Of a stretch of 5,530 nt of DNA, positions 1 through 5,266 are shown one piece after another. Under the pieces are notes generated by a model. It saw only the letters and a program-made list of their open reading frames with translations, had not been told where the DNA came from and did no database searches. The translations under genes and the position numbers were made by a program. Position 1 is the first letter of the stretch. Each line of letters opens with the position of its first letter. The DNA comes from Oceanospirillaceae bacterium (lineage in GTDB: Bacteria > Pseudomonadota > Gammaproteobacteria > Pseudomonadales > Balneatricaceae), in the NCBI GenBank assembly GCA_003523085.1, contig DPHD01000077.1, positions 1,996 through 7,525 on the forward strand, given 5' to 3'.

Positions 1-5
1 AGGCC

Positions 6-293
6 ATGGGCATTAACATCGCTGCGATCATAGTAGGCACCATTGTCATTACCATTGTTGCTAGCTTGATCTGGGGTAGGGTTGAAAAAGATGTTACCGA
101 TGAGCGTGATGACAAAATTGAGCTTTATGTCATGCGTTTAATTTTGGTGAGCTTTAGCATGGGCATGATCGTGGTATTTGCCATGATGGGCTGGCAGCAA
201 CTGGCAGCTAACACCGCTTTATTGAGCATCTTTGCCTGTATGTACATTGCCAATTTACTGGGCGAATTACTCAAATTATTTTGGTACCGATAG
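6..293 (+). CDS. Small three-TM membrane protein with DERD motif, partner of an adjacent XRE regulator (possibly 5'-truncated by window edge)
   Basis: A 95-residue hydrophobic protein of unknown function. Three membrane segments are visible at about residues 3-23, 44-63 and 69-91, with a short charged loop holding the motif DERDDKIE (about 32-39). Small membrane proteins with a DERD..IE motif, encoded next to a YozG-like XRE regulator, recur in bacteria and archaea (from memory, DUF2178-like); no biochemical role is established. Many relatives have an extra N-terminal helix before the motif. Only five bases precede this ATG and the codon before it is open, so the true start may lie outside the window; no ribosome binding site can be judged. 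The stop TAG lies 10 nt before the regulator's GTG, so the two are almost certainly cotranscribed. It may sense a signal for the regulator, but that is inference. Confidence 0.7.
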   Translation: MGINIAAIIVGTIVITIVASLIWGRVEKDVTDERDDKIELYVMRLILVSFSMGMIVVFAMMGWQQLAANTALLSIFACMYIANLLGELLKLFWYR

Positions 294-303
294 GGTTAAC
301 ACT

Positions 304-570
304 GTGGCAAAAACAAAACTAGATATCGACAACAATGTACGCAAGCTGCGTTTTGAACAGCAGGAGATGACGCAGCAGGCGTTAGCCGATAAGGTAGGAG
401 TGTCTCGGCAAACCATAGTAGCGATTGAAAAAAACCGTTATAGTCCGTCGTTAGATCTGGCATTTCGACTCTCTTTAGCGTTTCAAACACCTATTACGCA
501 GGTATTTTTTATGAAGGCTGACGAACTGACACCACAACACAAACCAAGAGTTAAATTGAAGGGTCTTTAA
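304..570 (+). CDS. XRE-family (YozG-like) helix-turn-helix transcriptional regulator
   Basis: An 88-residue cytoplasmic DNA-binding protein. The Cro/C1-type HTH covers about residues 11-65: the core TQQALADKVGVSRQTIVAIE (23-42) is followed by NRYSPSLDLAFRLS, the classic pattern of the short YozG-type regulators ('VSRQTI..IE...Y.PSL..A'). A TPITQVFF segment follows, matching the usual 'ieeiF' end, then a basic tail. I chose the GTG at 304 because AGGG (292-295) sits 8 nt upstream and the HTH begins where the family normally begins. The frame stays open to an ATG at 232, but that would add 24 unrelated residues inside the upstream gene. It lies between the DERD membrane protein (10-nt gap) and the exporter (1-nt gap). 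It probably regulates this small operon; the targets and signal are not visible. Confidence 0.85.
   Translation: MAKTKLDIDNNVRKLRFEQQEMTQQALADKVGVSRQTIVAIEKNRYSPSLDLAFRLSLAFQTPITQVFFMKADELTPQHKPRVKLKGL
558..563 (+). promoter_or_regulatory. Ribosome binding site of the LysE-family exporter, inside the regulator gene
   Basis: GAAGGG lies 8 nt before the ATG at 572 and within the last codons of the HTH gene. The regulator's TAA (568-570) and the exporter's ATG are separated by one base, so the two are probably translationally coupled. Confidence 0.65.
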
Positions 571-571
571 C

Positions 572-1204
572 ATGCTAGGCACCCAAGATCTTTGGTTATT
601 TATAGTGTCTGGCATTGCCCTTAACTTAGTACCGGGCCAAGACTTTATTTTTATTGCCAGCCGCAGTACCAGCCAAGGTGTACGCGCCGGAATTGTGGCC
701 TCGTTAGGTGTAGGCGCCGGTACTTTGGTGCATATATTTGCCGCCGCTTTTGGTGTATCCGCTATTTTAGCAGCGTCGAGCACAGCCTACACGGTGATTA
801 AAGTACTGGGAGGGTTGTACTTATTATACTTGGGCGCCAGCTTACTGTTACGGCGTAAAGAGGCGCCTGCAAGCCCATCGAGGGTGATTCAAGCGCCGCT
901 TAAAAATATATTTTATCAGGGGTTTCTAACCAACGCCCTCAATCCTAAGGTGGCATTGTTTTTTATCGCCTTTGTACCGCAGTTCATTGCTCCAGATGCC
1001 ACTAACATTGCGTTCTCATTTTTGGTATTAGGGTTTATTTTTAGTTTTAATGGCATGCTGTGGTGTTTTATTGTGGCTTGGTTTAGCGCCAACATCGGCA
1101 CCAAGTTTCGCCAACAAACACAGTTAACGGATTGGGCCACTAAATTTGCAGGCGGCCTCTTTACCTATTTTGGCATTAGCCTTTTAATGAGCTCAAATCA
1201 CTAA
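572..1204 (+). CDS. LysE/RhtB-family amino-acid (or small metabolite) exporter
   Basis: A 210-residue inner-membrane protein of normal length for the LysE/RhtB family, which exports amino acids, homoserine lactones and similar small molecules. The family signature is at the N-terminus: a first helix, then LNLVPGQD (about 17-24), the SRSTSQG segment, and GAGTLVH in the second helix. A later NALNPKVALFF motif (about 122-132) is also typical. About six membrane segments are visible. The usual TPGPD motif reads VPGQD here, a mild divergence. The substrate cannot be assigned. The ATG at 572 has GAAGGG 8 nt upstream and follows the regulator's stop by one base. The 3' end overlaps the convergent N-demethylase-like gene by 29 nt. 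Confidence 0.92.
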   Translation: MLGTQDLWLFIVSGIALNLVPGQDFIFIASRSTSQGVRAGIVASLGVGAGTLVHIFAAAFGVSAILAASSTAYTVIKVLGGLYLLYLGASLLLRRKEAPASPSRVIQAPLKNIFYQGFLTNALNPKVALFFIAFVPQFIAPDATNIAFSFLVLGFIFSFNGMLWCFIVAWFSANIGTKFRQQTQLTDWATKFAGGLFTYFGISLLMSSNH

Positions 1205-2072
1205 AGTACTTTTGCAGCGCCGGGGCAAAATAAATGATGTCTTTGTAGGCCTTTACAGAACCAGGCATCGCATCTATGCCAGCCTTTAACTGTGTTAATG
1301 CATGAGGCACTTGCGCCAAGGCCACCATAGGGTAGAGATACACCCGAATAGTGAAGGCGATGGCATTGGTTTGCGGCAGGCGCGTTAAGGTTTGGCGTTC
1401 ACAACGGTAGTATAAGGGCGTATTTGCAGGGTAAATCTGCTTATCTTCTGGAAACTGGCCCAGTTCGTTACTGGCTTGCAATGACCAATTAAAGCGCTGA
1501 ATGGGGTTTTCTACCGTCAGGTGATCAAAAAAGCGATCAATTTTTGGTGTCAATTTTTCGTGCAGCGTCGGTACAGGGTCGTGAATCCTAGCCATAGGCT
1601 GGCCTATTTTTTCGGCCAAATGCCAACTGCTTGGGCTGCATAAACTCGCAGCCGTAAGGCAGTATTGATCATTTAACTTCTGCATAATTAACACATCGTC
1701 GGCTACCCACAGTGAGGCATTCCATAAGGGTTGCTGGGTGGATGCAGGCAGTTCTATGCCGTCTGGCAAATAACATAATCCAGCCGCCAGTGGGCAATAT
1801 AACGAGCTGTGATCGGCTAACAAATGACGTCTTAGCGCAGAGGCCAATTCGACTTGCGCCTCGTATGACGATGGTAAGGCATCAAAAATATGCCGCTGGC
1901 CCTGCTTATGCAAAGCCAGTTTATGATTGAGATAGCGCGGGTAGTCTTGGTCTGGCTCTATCCAGTGCTGGCGATCTAGGGGCGACATAGCCATGGACAT
2001 CACGTCTTTGTGCTGCATGTGTGGCAGATATTTGGGCATTAAGTCTACTGAGTGGTGACTGCTATTGCTCAT
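1176..2072 (-). CDS. Heme-dependent oxidative N-demethylase-like protein (DUF3445 / HODM_asu-like)
   Basis: A 298-residue soluble protein recognised from the conserved blocks of the DUF3445/HODM alpha-subunit-like family: LWVADDVLIMQK (about 121-132), SPSSWHLAEKIGQP followed by ARIHDPVP (146-168), and RCERQTLTRLPQTNAIAFTI (223-242). Studied members are heme subunits of oxidative N-demethylases acting on methylated amines; most members are uncharacterised. No reductase or other partner subunit is in the window, so the substrate and even the activity are unproven. The length fits the family and no break is seen. The ATG at 2072 lies inside the end of pspF (11-nt overlap) with AAGGCGG just upstream, implying cotranscription and coupled translation with pspF. 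The 3' end overlaps the exporter tail-to-tail. Confidence 0.85.
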   Translation of the reverse strand: MSNSSHHSVDLMPKYLPHMQHKDVMSMAMSPLDRQHWIEPDQDYPRYLNHKLALHKQGQRHIFDALPSSYEAQVELASALRRHLLADHSSLYCPLAAGLCYLPDGIELPASTQQPLWNASLWVADDVLIMQKLNDQYCLTAASLCSPSSWHLAEKIGQPMARIHDPVPTLHEKLTPKIDRFFDHLTVENPIQRFNWSLQASNELGQFPEDKQIYPANTPLYYRCERQTLTRLPQTNAIAFTIRVYLYPMVALAQVPHALTQLKAGIDAMPGSVKAYKDIIYFAPALQKYFSDLSSLKG

Positions 2073-3066
2073 CGCCGCCTTGCCCCTTTGCCAATTTATG
2101 CTTTTTGAGCAGCCCTCTTAGCTGGTGATAGGACAAGCCTAACGCTTGAGCTGTATGACTTTGATGATGTTTATTGGCAACTAGCGCATGCTGCAATAAC
2201 CCCAGCTCATAATGATCTACCTGCTGTTTTAGACCCCCGTTAATGGCGGGGCTGGGAGCGCTTTGGTTTTGCTGTGGTGTTGCCAGCGGTGAAGCCCACG
2301 GATTAGTAAACACGTCCAAATGTACACTAGCCACAGGTGTTTGGGGGTGCTCCCAACGGTAAAGCGAACGCTCAACGGCGTTGCGTAGCTCGCGTACGTT
2401 GCCTAACCAAGGGTAGTTAAACAATTGCTCGCTCGCCTGTGGGGTAAACCCAGCAAATAAGTCCCAGCCCAGTTCGTGGCTCATGCGTTGAGCAAAATGT
2501 TGCGCTAATTCTAAAATGTCTTCTTTGCGCTGCCTTAAGGCCGGTAAATGCACCACATCAAAGGCCAGTCTATCTAACAAATCATGGCGGAAGGTTCCGG
2601 CCCGAGCCATGGCTTGTAGGTTTGCACTGGTAGCACCGATTACACGCACGTCCACTTGCTTCGTTTCTGTGCTGCCAAGGGGCTCAAATTCGCCATATTC
2701 GAGCACTCGCAGCAATTTCTCTTGTAACCGCAATGACATAGTACCTAGCTCATCCAGCATTAAGCTGCCACCATCGGCCCGTTCAAAGCGCCCTTGGTGG
2801 GCCTTAGTGGCTCCTGTAAAGGCGCCAACTTGATGACCAAACAACTCGCTTTCTAGCAGGTTATCGTTCAGTGCTGCACAATTAACCTTGACCAACTCTT
2901 TTTTCCATCTGGGTGATAAAAAATGTAGTCGTTGCGCAATCAACTCTTTGCCCGTGCCCCGCTCCCCTATAACCAGGATAGAACGGTCTATCCCGGCCAA
3001 GGCTGATACCTGGTCCAGCACTTGTGCCAGAGCTAATGAAGACCCTATGATGGTTTGCTCTTTCAT
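2062..3066 (-). CDS. pspF: Psp operon transcriptional activator PspF (sigma-54 enhancer-binding AAA+ ATPase)
   Basis: PspF uses ATP hydrolysis to open sigma-54 promoters of psp genes and is held inactive by PspA. The protein has 334 residues (E. coli about 325) and no N-terminal receiver domain, as expected. Visible elements: Walker A GERGTGKE (34-41), NCAAL with Asn62, sigma-54-contacting GAFTGA loop (81-86), Walker B SLMLDE (101-106), arginine-finger region FRHDLLDRLAFD with Arg160 and Arg166, GNVRELRNAVERS (222-234), and a C-terminal Fis-type HTH (about 288-325). Trp54 in SPRW aligns with E. coli PspF Trp56, which is needed for PspA control. A proline/glutamine-rich linker (about 255-278) joins ATPase and HTH. 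It is divergent from the psp operon, and its candidate promoter overlaps the likely PspF sites, suggesting autoregulation. No strong Shine-Dalgarno precedes the ATG. Confidence 0.96.
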   Translation of the reverse strand: MKEQTIIGSSLALAQVLDQVSALAGIDRSILVIGERGTGKELIAQRLHFLSPRWKKELVKVNCAALNDNLLESELFGHQVGAFTGATKAHQGRFERADGGSLMLDELGTMSLRLQEKLLRVLEYGEFEPLGSTETKQVDVRVIGATSANLQAMARAGTFRHDLLDRLAFDVVHLPALRQRKEDILELAQHFAQRMSHELGWDLFAGFTPQASEQLFNYPWLGNVRELRNAVERSLYRWEHPQTPVASVHLDVFTNPWASPLATPQQNQSAPSPAINGGLKQQVDHYELGLLQHALVANKHHQSHTAQALGLSYHQLRGLLKKHKLAKGQGGDEQ

Positions 3067-3086
3067 TTATGGCCATTATTAATCGT

Positions 3087-3120
3087 TAAACTAACCATAA
3101 TTTAGTGTATTAGACCATTT
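3087..3120. promoter_or_regulatory. Candidate PspF upstream activating region (enhancer)
   Basis: This AT-rich stretch lies about 90-120 bp upstream of the inferred sigma-54 start, where PspF sites lie in E. coli. It contains an imperfect inverted pair CTAA-N7-TTAG (3091-3105) and the repeated TTAG in TTAGTGTATTAG (3102-3113); TAGTGTA resembles what I recall of the E. coli PspF sites. Exact site boundaries cannot be set by eye. Confidence 0.4.
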
Positions 3121-3127
3121 AATTCAA
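3099..3127 (-). promoter_or_regulatory. Candidate sigma-70 promoter of pspF
   Basis: On the minus strand TTGAAT (-35, at 3127-3122) and TAAATT (-10, at 3104-3099) are separated by exactly 17 nt. Each matches 4 of 6 consensus bases. It would give a leader of roughly 25 nt before the pspF ATG. It overlaps the presumed PspF binding region, as in the E. coli arrangement where PspF represses its own gene. Confidence 0.45.
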
Positions 3128-3162
3128 TACCTAGCTGGCAAAAATTACATAAAATTCAATAA

Positions 3163-3175
3163 AATCAATCATTTA
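3163..3175 (+). promoter_or_regulatory. IHF binding site between enhancer and sigma-54 promoter
   Basis: AATCAATCATTTA matches the IHF consensus WATCAANNNNTTR at every defined base, in an A/T-rich setting. It sits between the candidate enhancer and the -24 element, the place where IHF bends the DNA in known psp promoters so that PspF can touch sigma-54 RNA polymerase. Confidence 0.75.
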
Positions 3176-3182
3176 ACAGAGA

Positions 3183-3198
3183 TGGCACACGACTTGTA
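3183..3198 (+). promoter_or_regulatory. Sigma-54 (-24/-12) promoter of the psp operon
   Basis: TGGCAC (3183-3188), a 5-nt spacer and TTGTA (3194-3198) match TGGCAC-N5-TTGCW with correct GG-to-G(C) spacing; the only deviation is T for C in the -12 GC. I recall the E. coli pspA promoter also reading TTGT at this point. The inferred transcript start is about 3209, giving a leader of about 22 nt to the 54-aa gene and about 190 nt to pspA. Confidence 0.88.
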
Positions 3199-3230
3199 AT
3201 AGACAAGGTAAATCAATACGAGACAACACC

Positions 3231-3395
3231 ATGAAAAGCAGCAAATCTTACACCCACATCCTCATTATTATCATCTGCCTAGGCCTAAGCTTTTTAGTGG
3301 GTTTACAGGCTGGATTTTGGTCTTGGATATTGGTGGCCACCGTCTTTGAACTAGTGCTATTTACTAAGCTTAAAAAACTGACTAACAAGGAGTAA
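3231..3395 (+). CDS. 54-aa two-helix membrane protein, first gene of the psp operon
   Basis: A short gene I do not recognise. It encodes 54 residues: a basic start (MKSSKSYTH), a hydrophobic helix at about 9-25 (ILIIIICLGLSFLVG), a short turn (LQAG), a second hydrophobic helix at about 29-45 rich in aromatics (FWSWILVATVF), and a basic tail (KLKKLTNKE). The positive-inside rule suggests a hairpin with both ends in the cytoplasm. Support for it being real: it starts about 22 nt after the inferred sigma-54 start, a weak GAGA (3220-3223) precedes the ATG by 7 nt, and its stop sits between the pspA Shine-Dalgarno and the pspA ATG. It resembles neither PspB nor PspD, and not PspG as I remember it. 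A role with PspA/B/C at the membrane is inferred from context only. Confidence 0.75.
   Translation: MKSSKSYTHILIIIICLGLSFLVGLQAGFWSWILVATVFELVLFTKLKKLTNKE
3387..3392 (+). promoter_or_regulatory. pspA ribosome binding site within the last codons of the 54-aa gene
   Basis: AAGGAG lies 7 nt before the pspA ATG (3400) and forms the final Lys-Glu codons of the upstream small gene, whose TAA follows at once (3393-3395). This placement suggests translational coupling between the small gene and pspA. Confidence 0.8.
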
Positions 3396-3399
3396 TAAC

Positions 3400-4068
3400 A
3401 TGGGTATATTTTCCCGCATGACCGACATTATCAATTCCAACCTCAGTGCCTTATTAGACCGCGCCGAAGACCCTAGTAAAATGATTCGTTTGATCATTCA
3501 AGAGATGGAGGAAACTTTGGTTGAAGTACGTAGTTCTTCGGCCCGTATTATTGCCGATAAAAAAACTGCACAGCGTAAATTAGAACAACTACAAGCCCAT
3601 GCTCAAGAATGGGAAGACAAGGCCGCATTAGCCCTAGAAAAAGACCGTGAGGACCTCGCCAGAGCCGCCCTTCAAGAGCAGGCCAACCTGTCTGAAGAAG
3701 CCCTGCACATGAGTGCAGAACTAGAAGCTGCCGATGAACACCTGGCCCACCTAAGCGAAGAAGTGAGCCAACTGCAAAGCAAGCTCAACGACGCCAAGGC
3801 GAAACAAAAATCATTGTTAGTAAGAGAGAAGAGCGTTAATGACCGCATCCGCGTAAAGCAACAAACCCAGCGAGACGCGTTAGACAAGGCATTCTCCAAA
3901 TTTGACCACTATGAGCGCCGCATGGACAATTTAGAAGGTCAGCTTGAGGCCATGGACCTAGGTCGTGACGGCGATTTAGCCTCACAAATTGATGCCTTGC
4001 AAGCAGACGAGCGCATCACCGACGCATTAGCTAAACTAAAAGCCAAGCGCCAACCGGCGACGCCTTAG
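3400..4068 (+). CDS. pspA: Phage shock protein A (PspA/IM30 family)
   Basis: A peripheral membrane protein with two roles: binding PspF to keep the regulon off, and on stress assembling on the inner membrane, ESCRT-III-like, to limit proton leakage. It has 222 residues, the same as E. coli PspA. The N-terminal GIFSRMTDIINSNLSALLDR (2-21) is the amphipathic membrane-binding helix. AEDPSKMIRLIIQEMEETL (22-40) is the family signature, and nearly all the rest, to about residue 185, is heptad-rich coiled coil with many Glu, Lys, Gln and Ala. A second helical stretch, DLASQIDALQADERITDAL, precedes a short basic tail. No signal peptide or transmembrane helix is present, as expected. It starts at the ATG with AAGGAG 7 nt upstream and is followed 15 nt later by pspB. 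Confidence 0.97.
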   Translation: MGIFSRMTDIINSNLSALLDRAEDPSKMIRLIIQEMEETLVEVRSSSARIIADKKTAQRKLEQLQAHAQEWEDKAALALEKDREDLARAALQEQANLSEEALHMSAELEAADEHLAHLSEEVSQLQSKLNDAKAKQKSLLVREKSVNDRIRVKQQTQRDALDKAFSKFDHYERRMDNLEGQLEAMDLGRDGDLASQIDALQADERITDALAKLKAKRQPATP

Positions 4069-4072
4069 AGCT

Positions 4073-4078
4073 AAGGAG
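4073..4078 (+). promoter_or_regulatory. pspB ribosome binding site
   Basis: A full AAGGAG lies 5 nt before the pspB ATG at 4084, in the short gap after the pspA stop. Confidence 0.75.
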
Positions 4079-4083
4079 CAAAC

Positions 4084-4338
4084 ATGCTGGACTTTTTATT
4101 TGTACCCACCATCCTCTTTATCATTATTGTAATGCCCATGTGGATCACCTTGCACTACCGCAGTGCGAGCAAAGCCCAAGCCGGGTTAAACCAAGCTGAC
4201 AGAACGCAGCTGGATGACTTACTCGCTGGCATCGATAAACTCACGGATCGTATTGAGGCCCTAGAGCAAATTTTAGACGAAGATCACGGCAGCTGGCGCA
4301 ACAAAGCGCAGCACAAAGACACTCGGAGCACGTCATGA
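4084..4338 (+). CDS. pspB: Phage shock protein B (PspB), inner-membrane stress sensor partner
   Basis: PspB is a small inner-membrane protein that works with PspC to sense envelope stress and relieve PspA's hold on PspF. This one has 84 residues (E. coli about 74). It has one N-terminal membrane helix (about 4-24, FLFVPTILFIIIVMPMWITL), then the family's HYRS segment (about 25-28), then a cytoplasmic part with a leucine-rich coiled coil (about 42-66: LDDLLAGIDKLTDRIEALEQIL) followed by DEDHGSWR, close to the 'P.WR' end of known PspB. A polar tail of about 12 residues extends beyond that. The stop overlaps the pspC start as ATGA (4335-4338), giving tight coupling. Confidence 0.95.
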   Translation: MLDFLFVPTILFIIIVMPMWITLHYRSASKAQAGLNQADRTQLDDLLAGIDKLTDRIEALEQILDEDHGSWRNKAQHKDTRSTS

Positions 4339-4793
4339 AACCACATTACAAATCACGTGAGAGACAAGAGCGATTCAAGCAACGCCGTCAACACGGCTGG
4401 GATAAAAACTTGTATCGTAGCCGCACTAACAAAAAGATATCTGGTGTGTGCGGCGGTATCGCAGAGCAGCTTAACGTAGAGCCGTGGATTATCCGGTTAT
4501 TGTTTGTTGGCAGTTTTTTTGTCATTGGAGGTTTGTCTTTTATCCTCTATATCATCGCCACTTTTGCCATCGCCAAACGACCAAAGCATCAAACGGTGGA
4601 TATGGAATACGATGAAGAACGCCAAGAATATGCACCAAAAACCATATTCAAGTACGGTGCAAGCACCAGCTCTAGGTTACGCAAAGCACGCGAGCGCGTA
4701 GACAGCGCGTTAAGCCGAGTCGGCGCTATGGAAGGTTATGTGACGTCTAAGCAATACGAACTTAACAAAGAATTCGCTCGCATGAAGGACTAA
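4335..4793 (+). CDS. pspC: Phage shock protein C (PspC), inner-membrane stress sensor
   Basis: PspC is an inner-membrane protein that, with PspB, detects membrane damage and recruits PspA. It has 152 residues, longer than E. coli PspC (about 119). The PspC domain starts at LYRSRTNKKISGVCGGIAEQ (26-45) and continues NVEPWIIRLLFV into a hydrophobic segment (about 55-80). The C-terminal part has a charged linker (about 81-120) and a helical block ending RVGAMEGYVTSKQYELNKEF (128-147), the conserved end of proteobacterial PspC that contacts PspA in known systems. The extra length is a very basic N-terminal extension of about 25 residues and a longer linker. GGAG at 4325-4328 precedes the ATG, which overlaps pspB by 4 nt. 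The stop abuts that of the convergent channel gene. Confidence 0.95.
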   Translation: MKPHYKSRERQERFKQRRQHGWDKNLYRSRTNKKISGVCGGIAEQLNVEPWIIRLLFVGSFFVIGGLSFILYIIATFAIAKRPKHQTVDMEYDEERQEYAPKTIFKYGASTSSRLRKARERVDSALSRVGAMEGYVTSKQYELNKEFARMKD

Positions 4794-5255
4794 CTACGAC
4801 GACTGATCCAACGTTCTCTCAACCTTTATCAACAACAGATCGATCTTTTCTTCCAACTGCTTATTGTGCGCCAATATTTCTGTGTTTTGATGGCGCAATT
4901 CGCGGTTTTTAACATTGGTATCGGCAAAGCCGAGCAAACGTTCGGCAATGAGAGCGCCGATAAATCCGACCAGGCCTACACCCACATAAAACATGAGCGC
5001 CACTACGGTACGGCCACCAATGGTAACGGGGTAGTGATCACCAAACCCGATGGTGCTGGCACTCATTTGCAAGGTCCAAAAGGCATCGACATAGGTGTTA
5101 ATGTTGCTGTTTGACGCGCCATTTTCAAAGTGCAGCAATACCAATGCCAGTAATGCTATGACGCTGTACAGCAAACCCACGCCAGCAGCACCTAAAGCTA
5201 ACAAGCTATAGTTACGAATGCCGTATTGGTCGGTTTTATAGAGGCGCTGATGCAT
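4794..5255 (-). CDS. Two-TM potassium channel family protein (ion channel, TIGFGD filter)
   Basis: A 153-residue membrane protein with the KcsA/Ion_trans_2 layout: TM1 (about 17-41), an extracytoplasmic stretch with a pore helix (about 56-67), the selectivity filter TIGFGD (68-73) followed by HYP, TM2 with glycine hinges (about 83-105), then a charged C-terminal helix (about 113-150) with heptad-like spacing, likely a tetramerising coiled coil. The filter fits K+ selectivity. There is no RCK/TrkA_N or cyclic-nucleotide domain, so the gating signal is unclear. The ATG at 5255 has only a weak GAG 12 nt upstream. The gene follows the ornithine cyclodeaminase-family gene after 11 nt, implying an operon. 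Its TAG directly abuts the pspC stop, with no room for a terminator. Confidence 0.88.
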   Translation of the reverse strand: MHQRLYKTDQYGIRNYSLLALGAAGVGLLYSVIALLALVLLHFENGASNSNINTYVDAFWTLQMSASTIGFGDHYPVTIGGRTVVALMFYVGVGLVGFIGALIAERLLGFADTNVKNRELRHQNTEILAHNKQLEEKIDLLLIKVERTLDQSS

Positions 5256-5266
5256 GGGTTAGTTTC

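Noticed and set aside
232..303. In-frame ATG upstream of the XRE regulator that would add 24 residues
   Set aside because: The extension lies inside the upstream membrane-protein gene, has no family-like sequence, and the GTG at 304 has a well-placed AGGG.
2516..2833. Open frame on the + strand within pspF
   Set aside because: Antisense to the conserved AAA+ core; Ser/Arg-rich composition typical of a shadow frame, no RBS and no recognisable domain.
2882..3082. Open frames of 64 codons on both strands over the start of pspF
   Set aside because: They overlap the pspF Walker A region in other frames and show no protein-like features.
4780..4830. Possible bidirectional terminator at the pspC/channel junction
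   Set aside because: No convincing stem-loop with a T-run was found on either strand.
4866..5114. Open frame of 82 codons on the + strand opposite the channel gene
   Set aside because: Antisense to the pore and filter codons, whose conservation explains the frame; no RBS or domain.
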